Of a stretch of 64,000 nucleotides of DNA, positions 16,724-24,555 are shown piece by piece. The stretch is from NCBI RefSeq assembly GCF_000771745.2, contig NZ_JPSL02000039.1, positions 1-64,000 on the forward strand, written 5' to 3'. The position numbers and the translations under genes were made by a program. The stretch comes from Thermus filiformis (GTDB taxonomy: Bacteria; Deinococcota; Deinococci; Deinococcales; Thermaceae). Below the pieces are notes generated by a model that was not told the DNA's origin, did not search any database, and saw only the letters and a program-made list of their open reading frames with translations. Position 1 is the first letter of the stretch. Every line of letters begins with the position of its first letter.

Positions 16724-17118
16724 GGGCGCTTTCCTTCCTCGCCTTCCTCCTGGGGGTGGGGCTGGCCCTTTGGGCCTTGCCCCGGGCCCTTTCCCCAAAG
16801 CCCCTGCCCCAGGGCTGCGTCCCGGGCCCCCTGCCGGAGCGGGCGGAGCTTTGGAGCACGGGGGCGGTGGCCATCCCCCTCTGCCGCAAGGCCACCCTGG
16901 TCCTGGAGCTCGAGGGCACCCCGGCGGAAGGAAAGGGCCCCCACGTGGTGGTGGCCGAGGGGGACCGCCTCCTCTTCCAAGGGGAGGTCCTGGGCCGGAA
17001 GGAGGTCCGGGTCCGGACCACGGGGGAAGGGGTGGTGGCCGTCCTCTTCACGGACGACCTCTACCGCCCCCCCGAGGACCGAAACCTCTTCTTACGGGGG
17101 GTCAGGGTGCTTCCCTAG
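16720..17118 (+). CDS. Membrane-anchored small protein with possible Ca-dependent CBM motif
   Basis: The 132-residue protein starts with GTG overlapping the ligase stop, behind a GGAGGTG site. It has an N-terminal hydrophobic anchor (SFLAFLLGVGLALWALP) and four cysteine-bearing or beta-rich stretches. Its C-terminal FTDDLYRPPEDRNLFLRGVRV resembles the end of calcium-dependent xylan-binding domains (CBM36/60 type: F-x-D-D-x-Y, then RNL-x-V). It may bind glycan on the outer face of the inner membrane next to the ligase. This assignment rests on one motif. Confidence 0.6.
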   Translation: MRALSFLAFLLGVGLALWALPRALSPKPLPQGCVPGPLPERAELWSTGAVAIPLCRKATLVLELEGTPAEGKGPHVVVAEGDRLLFQGEVLGRKEVRVRTTGEGVVAVLFTDDLYRPPEDRNLFLRGVRVLP

Positions 17119-18731
17119 CGGAGGCCCAGGCCGAAGGAGAGGCTTAAGCCCGGGGTCTCGTCGTACTGCCCCTTGAGGACGTTCTGGGCCCGAAGCTCGT
17201 AGGCGAAGCAGCCGTCGTAAAGCCGGAGGGTGAGGCCGTACCGGCTTAAGCCCCCGTCGCCAAACCCCACCTCCGGGGAAAGCCAAAGGGCCTGGCAGCA
17301 GGCCCGGTCGGGAAGGGGCATGGCGTAGCCCAGGCGCACCTCCTCGTAGCTCCCTCGCACCCAGGCGAGGCGAAAGCTTCCCAGGGCGGGGTCCTCTAGG
17401 CGCCCTTCCAGCCGGTCCAGCCGGTTGCCCAAGGGGTTTTCCAGGGCGTAGGCCAAGGCGATGGGGCCGTAGCCCGCCTCCAGGAGGAGGCGCTGGAACT
17501 CGTCCCGGTTCTCGTAGGTGAAGGGGGGGGTGTAGCCCAGGGGCTCGAGCCTTCCGGCGTAAAGGGCCCGGAGGAAGAGGTCCTTTTCCCGGTACTCCCC
17601 TTCCGCCCTCACCCCCAAGGCGGCGTAGGGGTCGTAGGCGGTCCCCGGGTAGACGGCGAGGAGGAAGGAGGGGGTGAGGCCGAAGGCGAAGGGGCCCTCC
17701 CGGTGGCGGAGGGCGTAGCTTCCCTCCAGGCCCAGGGTGAGGCCCTGGGCCTTTTTGGTCTCGGCATAGCGCAGGAAGGGGCTAAGGGTGAGGCCCTCCA
17801 GGCGGAAGGTGGGCCGGTAGCGGGCCTCGAGGCTGGGGGTGTCCTGGTCCGGGGGAGTCGGGGTGGCGGCGAGGTAAAGGTCGTCCCAGAAGGCCCGCAC
17901 CCCGGCGGCGTAGCCCAGCTGGAACTCCACCCCCCGGGCCCCCTCCCGCAGGCCCAGGACCAGGGCCGCTTCCTCCGTGCCCAGGCCCTGGCCCAGGAGG
18001 GTGAACCGCCTTTCCCAGCGCCCGATCTCCTCCCCTGTCTTAGGAAGGGGAAAACCCCTTAGGCCCAGGGTCCAGCCCCCATCGGGGCTACTTCCCAGGA
18101 CCAGGGGGCTTTCCAAGGGGGGCCTCCGGTTGGCGTTGGCCCGGGCCTCCCCCAGGGGCACCTCCAGCCCCCAAAGCCCGAGGCTGGCCTCCCCCAGAAG
18201 CTCCCCCGTGGCCGGGTCAAACCGGGCCTCGGGCATGGAGAGCCGCAGGTCCTCCCCGCAAGGGCAAGGGGTGGCGAGGAAGCCGGTGAGCCGCGCCTCC
18301 TCCCGGCGGAAGCGGGCCTCCTCCGCCCTCACCCGGTAGGCGGGACTTTCCAGGAGGACCCCTTGGCCCACGGGGGGGCGCTCCAGGAGGACGCGCTGGG
18401 CCTTTGCCTTGAGCCTTCCCCGCTCCAGGCGCACCCCTTCCAACACCTTCCCCTCCAGGCGCTCCGCCCAAAGGCGCCAGCCCTCGGCCTCGCCCTTCAG
18501 GTCCAAGGCCTGGAAGCCCCCTTCCTCTTGGTAGCGGATCACGGGGGCCTCCAGGAGGAGCCCCTCCCGCTCGAGGCAGGCCCTCCCCTCAAAGACCAGG
18601 ACCTCGCCGTCGTAGCTCAGGTTCTCCCCACCTAAAAGCCCGTCCTCCGTCTCCAGGGTGTAGGGCCTCTGGGCGCAAGGGCCCGCCAAGGCCCAGCCCC
18701 CCAGGACCAAAAGCCATACCCACCGCCTCAT
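17115..18731 (-). CDS. LptD/OstA-like outer-membrane beta-barrel protein
   Basis: About 538 residues with a signal peptide (WVWLLVLGGWALAGPCA). The N-terminal OstA-type domain holds repeats such as TEDGLLGGENLSYDGEVLVFEG and RYQEEGGFQALDLKGEAEG, and the C-terminal half is full of alternating amphipathic strands ending in an aromatic-poor LGLR. This is the LptD architecture but shorter than the ~780 residues of E. coli. It should insert a glycolipid into the outer leaflet. Cysteines at CPCG and CC may form disulfides as in LptD. Its TAG stop shares CTAG with the convergent gene. The start could also be the ATG at 18740. Confidence 0.75.
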   Translation of the reverse strand: MRRWVWLLVLGGWALAGPCAQRPYTLETEDGLLGGENLSYDGEVLVFEGRACLEREGLLLEAPVIRYQEEGGFQALDLKGEAEGWRLWAERLEGKVLEGVRLERGRLKAKAQRVLLERPPVGQGVLLESPAYRVRAEEARFRREEARLTGFLATPCPCGEDLRLSMPEARFDPATGELLGEASLGLWGLEVPLGEARANANRRPPLESPLVLGSSPDGGWTLGLRGFPLPKTGEEIGRWERRFTLLGQGLGTEEAALVLGLREGARGVEFQLGYAAGVRAFWDDLYLAATPTPPDQDTPSLEARYRPTFRLEGLTLSPFLRYAETKKAQGLTLGLEGSYALRHREGPFAFGLTPSFLLAVYPGTAYDPYAALGVRAEGEYREKDLFLRALYAGRLEPLGYTPPFTYENRDEFQRLLLEAGYGPIALAYALENPLGNRLDRLEGRLEDPALGSFRLAWVRGSYEEVRLGYAMPLPDRACCQALWLSPEVGFGDGGLSRYGLTLRLYDGCFAYELRAQNVLKGQYDETPGLSLSFGLGLR

Positions 18732-18751
18732 GGGGGGCATGCTACCACACG

Positions 18752-18861
18752 GCGAAACCGCCTCACCGCCCCACCGCTTCACCGCTTCATCGCTTCACCG
18801 CTTCACCGCTTCACCGCTTCAACCCCCCGGCGTTTAGCGTTCGGCGTTCCGCCTTCGGCCC
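18752..18861. repeat. Tandem arrays: 8-bp CGCTTCAC units then 7-bp GGCGTTC units
   Basis: Upstream of the YceI gene lie about eight tandem 8-bp units of the CGCTTCAC/CGCTTCAT type (18752-18824). A few 7-bp units of the GGCGTTC type follow (about 18828-18861). The same two arrays recur in the same order after the next gene pair. Translation gives nothing meaningful. Confidence 0.9.
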
Positions 18862-18917
18862 ATTCTCTCATCCCCCCCTCACCCCCCCATGCTATGGTTT
18901 TCATAGCGGAGGCGAAC

Positions 18918-19481
18918 ATGGGGAGGATCGCGGCGGCGCTCGTGCTTTTCGGCCTGGCCCTGGCCCAGACCCTCGAGGTGGCCTCGGGGGAAGCCCGCTA
19001 CCGGGTAAAGGAGGAGCTTTTCGGCGTGGGGATCACCGACGCGGTGGGGACCACCAAGGAGGTGAAGGGGCAGGTGGTCTTCCAGAACGGAAAGTGGAGC
19101 GGAAGGCTGGTGGTGAACCTGGAAAGCCTGAAGAGCGACCAGGCCCGGCGGGACAACTACCTGCGCCAGAACACCCTCCAGACCGCCCGCTTCCCCGAGG
19201 CGGTCTTCGTCCCCGTGGAGGTGAAGGGCCTGCCCAACCCCTGGCCCCGGGAGGGCCGGCTCCCGGTGGAGGTGGTGGGGGACCTGACCATCCGGGACGT
19301 GACCCAGCGGGTGTCCTGGAAGGGGGAGGCCGAGTTCCGGGGGAGCGAGGTCCGGGTCCAGCTCCAGACCGCCTTTCCCTTTGAGCGCTTCGGCCTCGTC
19401 CAGCCCCGGGTACCCGTGGTCCTCAGCGTGGAGAACAACATCCGCCTCGAGGTGGAGATCGTCTTCCGGGTGAGGCCGTGA
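18918..19481 (+). CDS. YceI-family periplasmic lipid-binding protein
   Basis: The 187-residue protein has a signal peptide (ALVLFGLALAQ). It then shows the YceI/lipocalin-like pattern: DAVGTTKEVKGQVVF, the NLESLKSDQARRDNYLR core, TARFPEAVFVPVEV, and LTIRDVTQRVSW. Family members bind isoprenoid quinone-like lipids in a beta-barrel. The ATG at 18918 follows GCGGAGGCG. It overlaps the following dioxygenase-like gene as GTGA. The pair is bounded on both sides by tandem repeats. Confidence 0.88.
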   Translation: MGRIAAALVLFGLALAQTLEVASGEARYRVKEELFGVGITDAVGTTKEVKGQVVFQNGKWSGRLVVNLESLKSDQARRDNYLRQNTLQTARFPEAVFVPVEVKGLPNPWPREGRLPVEVVGDLTIRDVTQRVSWKGEAEFRGSEVRVQLQTAFPFERFGLVQPRVPVVLSVENNIRLEVEIVFRVRP

Positions 19482-20053
19482 CCCGCAGGGAAGCCCTAGG
19501 CCTCTTCCTCCTGCCCCTGGCCCGGGGGCAGGGGTCCTGCACCCCCACCCCCCGCCTCACCGAGGGGCCCTACTACCTGCGGGACGTGCCCCGGCGGGAG
19601 GACCTGCGGGAGGGGCTTCCCGGGGTCCCCTTGAGGCTCCTCCTCCGGGTCCAAGACCCAAGCTGCCGGCCCCTCGCGGGGGCCCGGGTGGACCTTTGGC
19701 ACACGGACGCTTTGGGCCGCTACTCCGGGGTGAACGCCCCCGGGGTCTTCTGCCGAGGGTACCTGGTGACGGACGAGAAGGGGGAGGCCCGCTTCCTCAC
19801 CCTCTTCCCCGGCTGGTACCCAAGCCGCACCCCCCACCTCCACCTCCGGGTGGAGGCGGGAGGCCGGGTCCTCGCCACCCAGCTCTTTTTCTCCGAGGAG
19901 GTCCAGCGGACGGTCTACGCCAAGCCCCCCTACCGGGAGCGGGGGATGCCCCGGGTGGGAAACCGCCAGGACGGCCTCTTCCGGCCCGACCTCCTCCTGC
20001 CCCTCGAGGCCGAGGGGGAGGGGTACCGGGGAAGCTTCGTGGTGACGATGTGA
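19478..20053 (+). CDS. Intradiol ring-cleavage dioxygenase-like secreted protein
   Basis: The 191-residue protein begins MTRREALGLFLLPLARG, a Tat-like signal. It carries the intradiol dioxygenase core: VDLWHTDALGRYSG with the first iron tyrosine, FCRGYLVTDEKGEARFLT, and PGWYPSRTPHLHLRV with the second tyrosine and two histidines. It is shorter than catechol dioxygenases and lacks their N-terminal helical domain. Its export and its YceI partner suggest a periplasmic or surface role on a quinone-like or aromatic substrate. It starts with GTG overlapping yceI. Confidence 0.8.
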   Translation: MTRREALGLFLLPLARGQGSCTPTPRLTEGPYYLRDVPRREDLREGLPGVPLRLLLRVQDPSCRPLAGARVDLWHTDALGRYSGVNAPGVFCRGYLVTDEKGEARFLTLFPGWYPSRTPHLHLRVEAGGRVLATQLFFSEEVQRTVYAKPPYRERGMPRVGNRQDGLFRPDLLLPLEAEGEGYRGSFVVTM

Positions 20054-20221
20054 AGTGGTGAAGTGATGAAGCGGTGAAGTGGAGAGGCGGTGAAGTTCTT
20101 TTTCGCTTCATCGCTTCATCGCTTCATCGCTTCACCGCCTCATCGCCTCATCGCTTCATGGCTTCACCGCCTCACCCCCCCGGCGTTCCGCGTTCGGCGT
20201 TTGGCGTTCAGCGTTCGGCCC
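20043..20221. repeat. Inverted and direct 8-bp tandem arrays plus 7-bp array
   Basis: Starting inside the stop region of the dioxygenase gene, about five units of GAAGTGGT/GAAGCGGT (20043-20093) face about nine units of CGCTTCAT/CGCCTCAT (20104-20175) around a short T-rich loop (TTCTTTTT). Together they could form a very long imperfect hairpin. Six 7-bp units of GGCGTTC type follow (20181-20221) and end just before the purB promoter. The same array order is present near 18.8 kb. Confidence 0.9.
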
Positions 20222-20238
20222 CATAGTACCCTAAGGCC

Positions 20239-21549
20239 ATGATCGCCCGCTACCAGACCCCGGAGATGGCCGCCCTTTGGTCTGAGGAAAACCGCTACCG
20301 GATGTGGGCCCTGGTGGAGGCCTACGCCCTCGAGGCCTGGGAGGCCCTGGGCGAGGTGCCCCGGGGGCTTGCGTCCAGGCTCCTTAAGAAACTGGAGGAG
20401 AAGCCCCTCACCGAGGCCTTCGCCCAGCGGGTGACGGAGATCGAAGCCCAGACCCACCACGACCTGGTGGCCTTCACCCGGGCCCTCACCGAGTGGACGG
20501 AGGACGAGGAGGTGGGCCGCTACCTCCACCTGGGCCTCACCAGCTCGGACATCGTGGACACGGCGCAAAACGCCCTCCTGGTGCAGGCCTTGGACCTGAT
20601 CCTGGAAGAGGCCCGGAAGGTCCAGGAGGCCCTGAAGGCCCTGGCCCTGCGCTACAAGCACACCCCCGCCGTGGCCCGCACCCACGGGGTCCACGCCGAG
20701 CCCACGAGCTTTGGCCTCCGCTTCCTCTCCTTCTACGCCGCCTTCCAACGGGACGAGGAAAGGCTTAGGCGGGCCAAGGAGACCATCGGCGTGGCTATGC
20801 TCTCGGGTTCGGTGGGGAACTACGCCCACGTCCCCCCCGAGGTGGAGGCCCACGTGGCCCGGCGCCTCGGCCTGAGGCCCGAGCCCATTTCCACCCAGGT
20901 GGTGCCCCGGGACCGGCACGCGGAGGTCCTCTCGGCCCTCGCCATCCTGGGGGGAAACGTGGAGCGGGTGGCGGTGGAGCTTCGGCACCTCCAGCGCACG
21001 GAGGTCCTGGAGGCGCAGGAGCCCTTCCGGGAGGGGCAGACGGGAAGCTCCAGCATGCCCCACAAGAAAAACCCGGTGGGCCTGGAAAACCTCACGGGGG
21101 TGGCGAGGCTCCTAAGGGGCTACCTCCACCCCGCCCTGGAGAACATCGCGCTTTGGCACGAGCGGGACATCAGCCACTCCTCCGTGGAGAGGGTGGCCCT
21201 CCCGGACGCCACCACCCTGGCCCACTACGCCCTGAGGCGGCTTGGGGGGATCCTGAGGGGCCTCCGGGTCTTTGAGGAGAACCTCCGGCGAAACCTCGAG
21301 CTCACCCGGGGCCTCATCTACTCCCAGCGGGTCCTGAACGCCCTCATCGCCTCGGGGCTTCCTAGGGAGCGGGCCTACGCCCTGGTCCAGCGGAACGCCC
21401 TGAGGAGCTGGGAGGAGGGGAAAAGCCTCCTGGAGCTCCTGGAGGAAGACCCCGAAAACCCCCTGAAGGGGGAAGAGCTAAGGACCCTCTTTGACCCTGC
21501 ACCCTTCCTCGAGCACGTGGACGCCATCTACGCCCGGTTTGGGCTCTGA
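20239..21549 (+). CDS. purB: Adenylosuccinate lyase
   Basis: The 436-residue protein has TSSDIVDTAQ, RTHGVHAEPTSFG with the catalytic histidine, and the fumarase/aspartase signature GSSSMPHKKNPVG. It splits SAICAR to AICAR and adenylosuccinate to AMP, two steps of purine synthesis. Its ATG lies 6 nt after TACCCT without a ribosome site, as in leaderless transcripts. It stands apart from the pur operon 650 bp downstream. Confidence 0.96.
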   Translation: MIARYQTPEMAALWSEENRYRMWALVEAYALEAWEALGEVPRGLASRLLKKLEEKPLTEAFAQRVTEIEAQTHHDLVAFTRALTEWTEDEEVGRYLHLGLTSSDIVDTAQNALLVQALDLILEEARKVQEALKALALRYKHTPAVARTHGVHAEPTSFGLRFLSFYAAFQRDEERLRRAKETIGVAMLSGSVGNYAHVPPEVEAHVARRLGLRPEPISTQVVPRDRHAEVLSALAILGGNVERVAVELRHLQRTEVLEAQEPFREGQTGSSSMPHKKNPVGLENLTGVARLLRGYLHPALENIALWHERDISHSSVERVALPDATTLAHYALRRLGGILRGLRVFEENLRRNLELTRGLIYSQRVLNALIASGLPRERAYALVQRNALRSWEEGKSLLELLEEDPENPLKGEELRTLFDPAPFLEHVDAIYARFGL

Positions 21550-21563
21550 TCGTTTCCCAGCCC

Positions 21564-22127
21564 TCACCAAAGAGGGGAAAGCCTCAGGACGAAGCCGGGA
21601 AGCTCCGGGTCCAAGGAGACCTCTTCCACGCCCTCAAAGCGCAAAGGAGCCTCCCCCGGGCGGAAGACCTCCACCGCCCGGGCGTAGGGGTCCACCAAAA
21701 CGCCCAGGCGGACCCCGTTTCGCAGGTAGAGCCCCATCTTGGCCCGAAGCTCCTCCGGGTCCTGGGAGGCGGACCGGACCTCAAACACCGCCTCGGGGGA
21801 AAGGGGTGGGAAGCCTTCCCGCTCGGGCTCGGAAAGGGCCTCCCAAGCCTCCCGCGCCACAAAGGCGGCGTCGGGGGAAAGGATGGAGCCGTCAGGGAAC
21901 TTAAAGCCCGTGGAGGAGTCAAACACCACGCCAAGGCCCCGCTCCTCGTTCCAGCGGGCGAGCTGGTAGGCGAGTTGGAGGCTCCGCCTACCGCTTTCCC
22001 CCCCGGTGGGGCTCACCCATACCCTCCCTTCCGGAGAGCGCTCCCACTGGTACCCGGGGTTGAGCTCGGAAAGCCGCAAAAGCTCCTCCTCCGAAACCGG
22101 GCGGGCCAGGTCCAGCACCAAGGGCAC
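21564..22127 (-). CDS. Uma2-family (DUF820) putative endonuclease
   Basis: The 187-residue protein shows the Uma2 pattern: PGYQWERSPEGRVWVSPTGG, FKFPDGSILSPDAAFV, FEVRSASQDPEELRAKMGLYLRNG and VLVDPYARAVEVFRP. Together these give the D-(E/Q)-x-K type site of restriction-like folds. The role of this family is poorly known. It starts with GTG at 22127, divergent from purC. No toxin-antitoxin partner is evident next to it. Confidence 0.85.
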   Translation of the reverse strand: MPLVLDLARPVSEEELLRLSELNPGYQWERSPEGRVWVSPTGGESGRRSLQLAYQLARWNEERGLGVVFDSSTGFKFPDGSILSPDAAFVAREAWEALSEPEREGFPPLSPEAVFEVRSASQDPEELRAKMGLYLRNGVRLGVLVDPYARAVEVFRPGEAPLRFEGVEEVSLDPELPGFVLRLSPLW

Positions 22128-22194
22128 ACCCCTATTGTGGCATAAAGACCCTTACAATGGGGAGGAGGGCCCAAGCGCCCCTTTGAGGAGAGGC

Positions 22195-22890
22195 ATGGAG
22201 AAGCTGTACGAGGGCAAGGCCAAGGTGCTCTACCCCGAGGGAAAGGACACCCTGAGGGTCTACTTCAAGGACGAAGCCACCGCCTTTAACGCCCAGAAGC
22301 GGGGGGTTATCCCCGGCAAGGGGGCGGTGAACAACCAGGTCTCCGCCCGGCTCTTCGCCTTCTTGGAGGCGCACGGCGTCCCCACCCACTTCGTCCGCAC
22401 CCTGTCCGAGCGGGAGATGGAGGTCCTGAAGGTGGAGATCATCCCCCTCGAGGTCATCCTGCGCTACCGGGTGGCGGGCAGCTTCGCCAAAAGGTACGGC
22501 CTCCCGGAGGGGAAGCCCCTGGACCCCCCCCTTCTGGAGTTCTCCCTGAAGGACGACGCCCTGGGCGACCCCCTGATCTGCGAAAACGCCGCCTTGGCCC
22601 TGGGGATCGTGGACGGAAAGACGCTGGAGGAGGTGAAGCGCCTCGCCTTAAGGACGGGGGAGCTCCTCCGGGGCTTCTTCCAGGAGCGGGGCCTGGAGCT
22701 CGTGGACTTTAAGCTGGAGTTCGGCAAAAAGGACGGCCAGGTCCTCCTGGCGGACGAGATCAGCCCGGACACCATGCGGCTTTGGGACGTGAATACGGGC
22801 GAGCGGATGGACAAGGACCGGTTCCGGCGGGACCTCGGAGGGGTGGAGGAGGCCTACCAGGAGGTCCTGAGGCGGGTCCTAAAGGGGTGA
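22195..22890 (+). CDS. purC: SAICAR synthetase
   Basis: Starting MEKLYEGKAKVLYP, the 231-residue protein is PurC, which joins aspartate to CAIR using ATP. EVILRYRVAGSFAKRYG and LADEISPDTMRLWD are family motifs. The ATG at 22195 follows GAGGAGAGG; a TACAAT box about 40 bp upstream may be its -10 element. It opens the purC-S-Q-HAD-L-F operon, with purS 2 bp away. Confidence 0.96.
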   Translation: MEKLYEGKAKVLYPEGKDTLRVYFKDEATAFNAQKRGVIPGKGAVNNQVSARLFAFLEAHGVPTHFVRTLSEREMEVLKVEIIPLEVILRYRVAGSFAKRYGLPEGKPLDPPLLEFSLKDDALGDPLICENAALALGIVDGKTLEEVKRLALRTGELLRGFFQERGLELVDFKLEFGKKDGQVLLADEISPDTMRLWDVNTGERMDKDRFRRDLGGVEEAYQEVLRRVLKG

Positions 22891-22892
22891 GG

Positions 22893-23162
22893 ATGACGTA
22901 CCAAGCCACGCTCCTCATAGAGCTTAAGCCCGGCATCCTGGACCCCCAGGGCCGGGCGGTGGAGGGGGTTTTGAAGGGGCTCGGCCACCCGGTGGAGTCG
23001 GTCCGGGTGGGGAGGGTCTTGGAGGTAGTCCTCCGGGCGGAAAGCGAGGAGGAAGCAAGGGCGCTGGCGAGCCGGATCGGGGCCGCCCTGACCAACCCGG
23101 TGATGGAGGTCTTCACCCTCGAGGGCCTGAAGGCCCTGGAGGGCGCGGAAGGAGGGCGATGA
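22893..23162 (+). CDS. purS: FGAM synthase small subunit PurS
   Basis: This 89-residue protein starts [20 protein letters not shown], the usual PurS opening, with the [10 protein letters not shown] region near the end. It bridges PurQ and PurL in the three-part formylglycinamidine synthase of organisms that lack the large single-chain enzyme. It overlaps purQ by 4 bp (ATGA). Confidence 0.95.
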   Translation: MTYQATLLIELKPGILDPQGRAVEGVLKGLGHPVESVRVGRVLEVVLRAESEEEARALASRIGAALTNPVMEVFTLEGLKALEGAEGGR

Positions 23163-23845
23163 GGTTCGCCGTCGTCCAGTTCCCCGGCTCCAACTGCGAC
23201 CGGGACGCCCTCTTCGCCTTCCAGGTGGCGGGGCTAAAGGCCGAGCTCGTCCCCCACACCGAGACCGACCTCTCCCGGTTTGACGGAGTCTTCCTCCCCG
23301 GAGGGTTCACCTACGGGGACTACCTGCGGCCCGGGGCCCTGGCCAAGTTCGCCCCGGTGATGGGGGAGGTGGAGCGCCTGGCCCGGCGGGGCCACCCGGT
23401 GATCGGGGTCTGCAACGGCTTCCAGATCCTCACCGAGGCCGGGCTTCTGCCGGGGGCCCTCCTCGCCAACCTCAACCTCCACTTCACCTGCAAGGAGGTT
23501 CACGTGCGGGTGGAGCGGGCCGACCTCCCCTTCACCCGGGCCTACCGGCAGGGGCAGGTCCTGCGCCTGCCCATCGCCCACGCGGAGGGCCGCTACTACG
23601 CGGACCCCGAGACCCTGGAGCGCCTCGAGGGGGAGGGCAGGGTGGTCTTCCGCTACTCGGGGCCTAAAGGGGAGGTCTCGGAGGCGTACAACCCCAACGG
23701 GAGCCTGAACGGGATCGCGGGGATCGTGAACGAGCGGGGCAACGTGCTCGGGATGATGCCCCACCCCGAGCGCGCGGTGCACGAGGTCCTGGGGGGCACG
23801 GACGGACTGGGGCTCTTCCTGAGCCTCGCCATGGAGGTGGTATGA
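23159..23845 (+). CDS. purQ: FGAM synthase glutaminase subunit PurQ
   Basis: The 228-residue class I glutamine amidotransferase supplies ammonia to PurL. The catalytic cysteine is in [11 protein letters not shown], and the histidine-glutamate pair is in [10 protein letters not shown]. It overlaps purS and the HAD gene by 4 bp on either side, so it is tightly coupled. Confidence 0.96.
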   Translation: MRFAVVQFPGSNCDRDALFAFQVAGLKAELVPHTETDLSRFDGVFLPGGFTYGDYLRPGALAKFAPVMGEVERLARRGHPVIGVCNGFQILTEAGLLPGALLANLNLHFTCKEVHVRVERADLPFTRAYRQGQVLRLPIAHAEGRYYADPETLERLEGEGRVVFRYSGPKGEVSEAYNPNGSLNGIAGIVNERGNVLGMMPHPERAVHEVLGGTDGLGLFLSLAMEVV

Positions 23846-24555
23846 ACCCCAAAGCGATCACCTTTGACTTCTGGGGCACCCTCTTCACCGAGGGGCCGGA
23901 CTTCTCCGCCAAGGTCATGCCCGCCCGGTACGAGGCCCTGCTGGACGCCTGCGCGGAGGCGGGCCACCCGGCGGAGGAGGCCGAGGTGCGGGAGGCCTAC
24001 CGGCAGGCGGCCTTGGCCTTTGAGGAGGCCTGGAGGGCGGGGGAGGTGATGACCACCTTTGACCGGGTGGCCCGCATCTTCGCCCTTTTGGGCGTGCCCT
24101 ACGACCCCGGGCTGGTGGCCCTGACCGCGAGGAGGCTGGAGGAGACCTCCCTCCTCGCCGAGCTCCAGCCCCTGCCCGGCCTCGAGGCCATCAAGACCCT
24201 GGCGCGGAAATACCCCCTGGCCATCGTCTCCGACACCGGGGTCACCCCGGGGCGGCTTTTGCGGGAGCACCTGAGGCGGGCGGGGCTTCTGGAGGCCTTC
24301 CAGGCCTTCAGCTTCTCCGACGAGACCGGCTTCGTCAAGCCCAAGCCCGAGGCCTTCCACAAGGCCCTGGAGGAGCTGGGGGTGGAGGCCCAGGAGGCCC
24401 TCCACGTGGGGGACCTCCCCCATACCGACATCAAGGGGGCCTTCGCCGCCGGCTACCCCTGGGCGGTCCAGTACGTGGGGTTTCGGCACGAGAACGGCCA
24501 GGTCCAGCCCACCCGGGTGATCCGGAGCCACGAGGAGCTCCTCAGCCTGCTATGA
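23842..24555 (+). CDS. HAD-superfamily hydrolase inside the pur operon
   Basis: The 237-residue HAD protein has motif I as FDFWGTLF, a helical cap (about residues 15-95), motif II IVSDTG, the lysine region [11 protein letters not shown] and motif [15 protein letters not shown]. Phosphatases normally have DxD in motif I. Here the second aspartate is replaced by tryptophan, nearer the DxYGT of haloacid dehalogenases, so phosphatase activity is not certain. It overlaps both purQ and purL by 4 bp, which suggests a role linked to purine synthesis, such as clearing a damaged intermediate. Substrate unknown. Confidence 0.85.
   Translation: MNPKAITFDFWGTLFTEGPDFSAKVMPARYEALLDACAEAGHPAEEAEVREAYRQAALAFEEAWRAGEVMTTFDRVARIFALLGVPYDPGLVALTARRLEETSLLAELQPLPGLEAIKTLARKYPLAIVSDTGVTPGRLLREHLRRAGLLEAFQAFSFSDETGFVKPKPEAFHKALEELGVEAQEALHVGDLPHTDIKGAFAAGYPWAVQYVGFRHENGQVQPTRVIRSHEELLSLL

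Noticed and set aside
15224-16798. 524-codon minus-strand frame opposite the O-antigen ligase
   Set aside because: Pro/Glu/Gly-rich antisense of a GC-rich membrane gene, without any motif.
18752-20221. CRISPR array at the tandem repeats
   Set aside because: Units are 7-8 bp without 30-40-bp unique spacers, and no cas genes are near.
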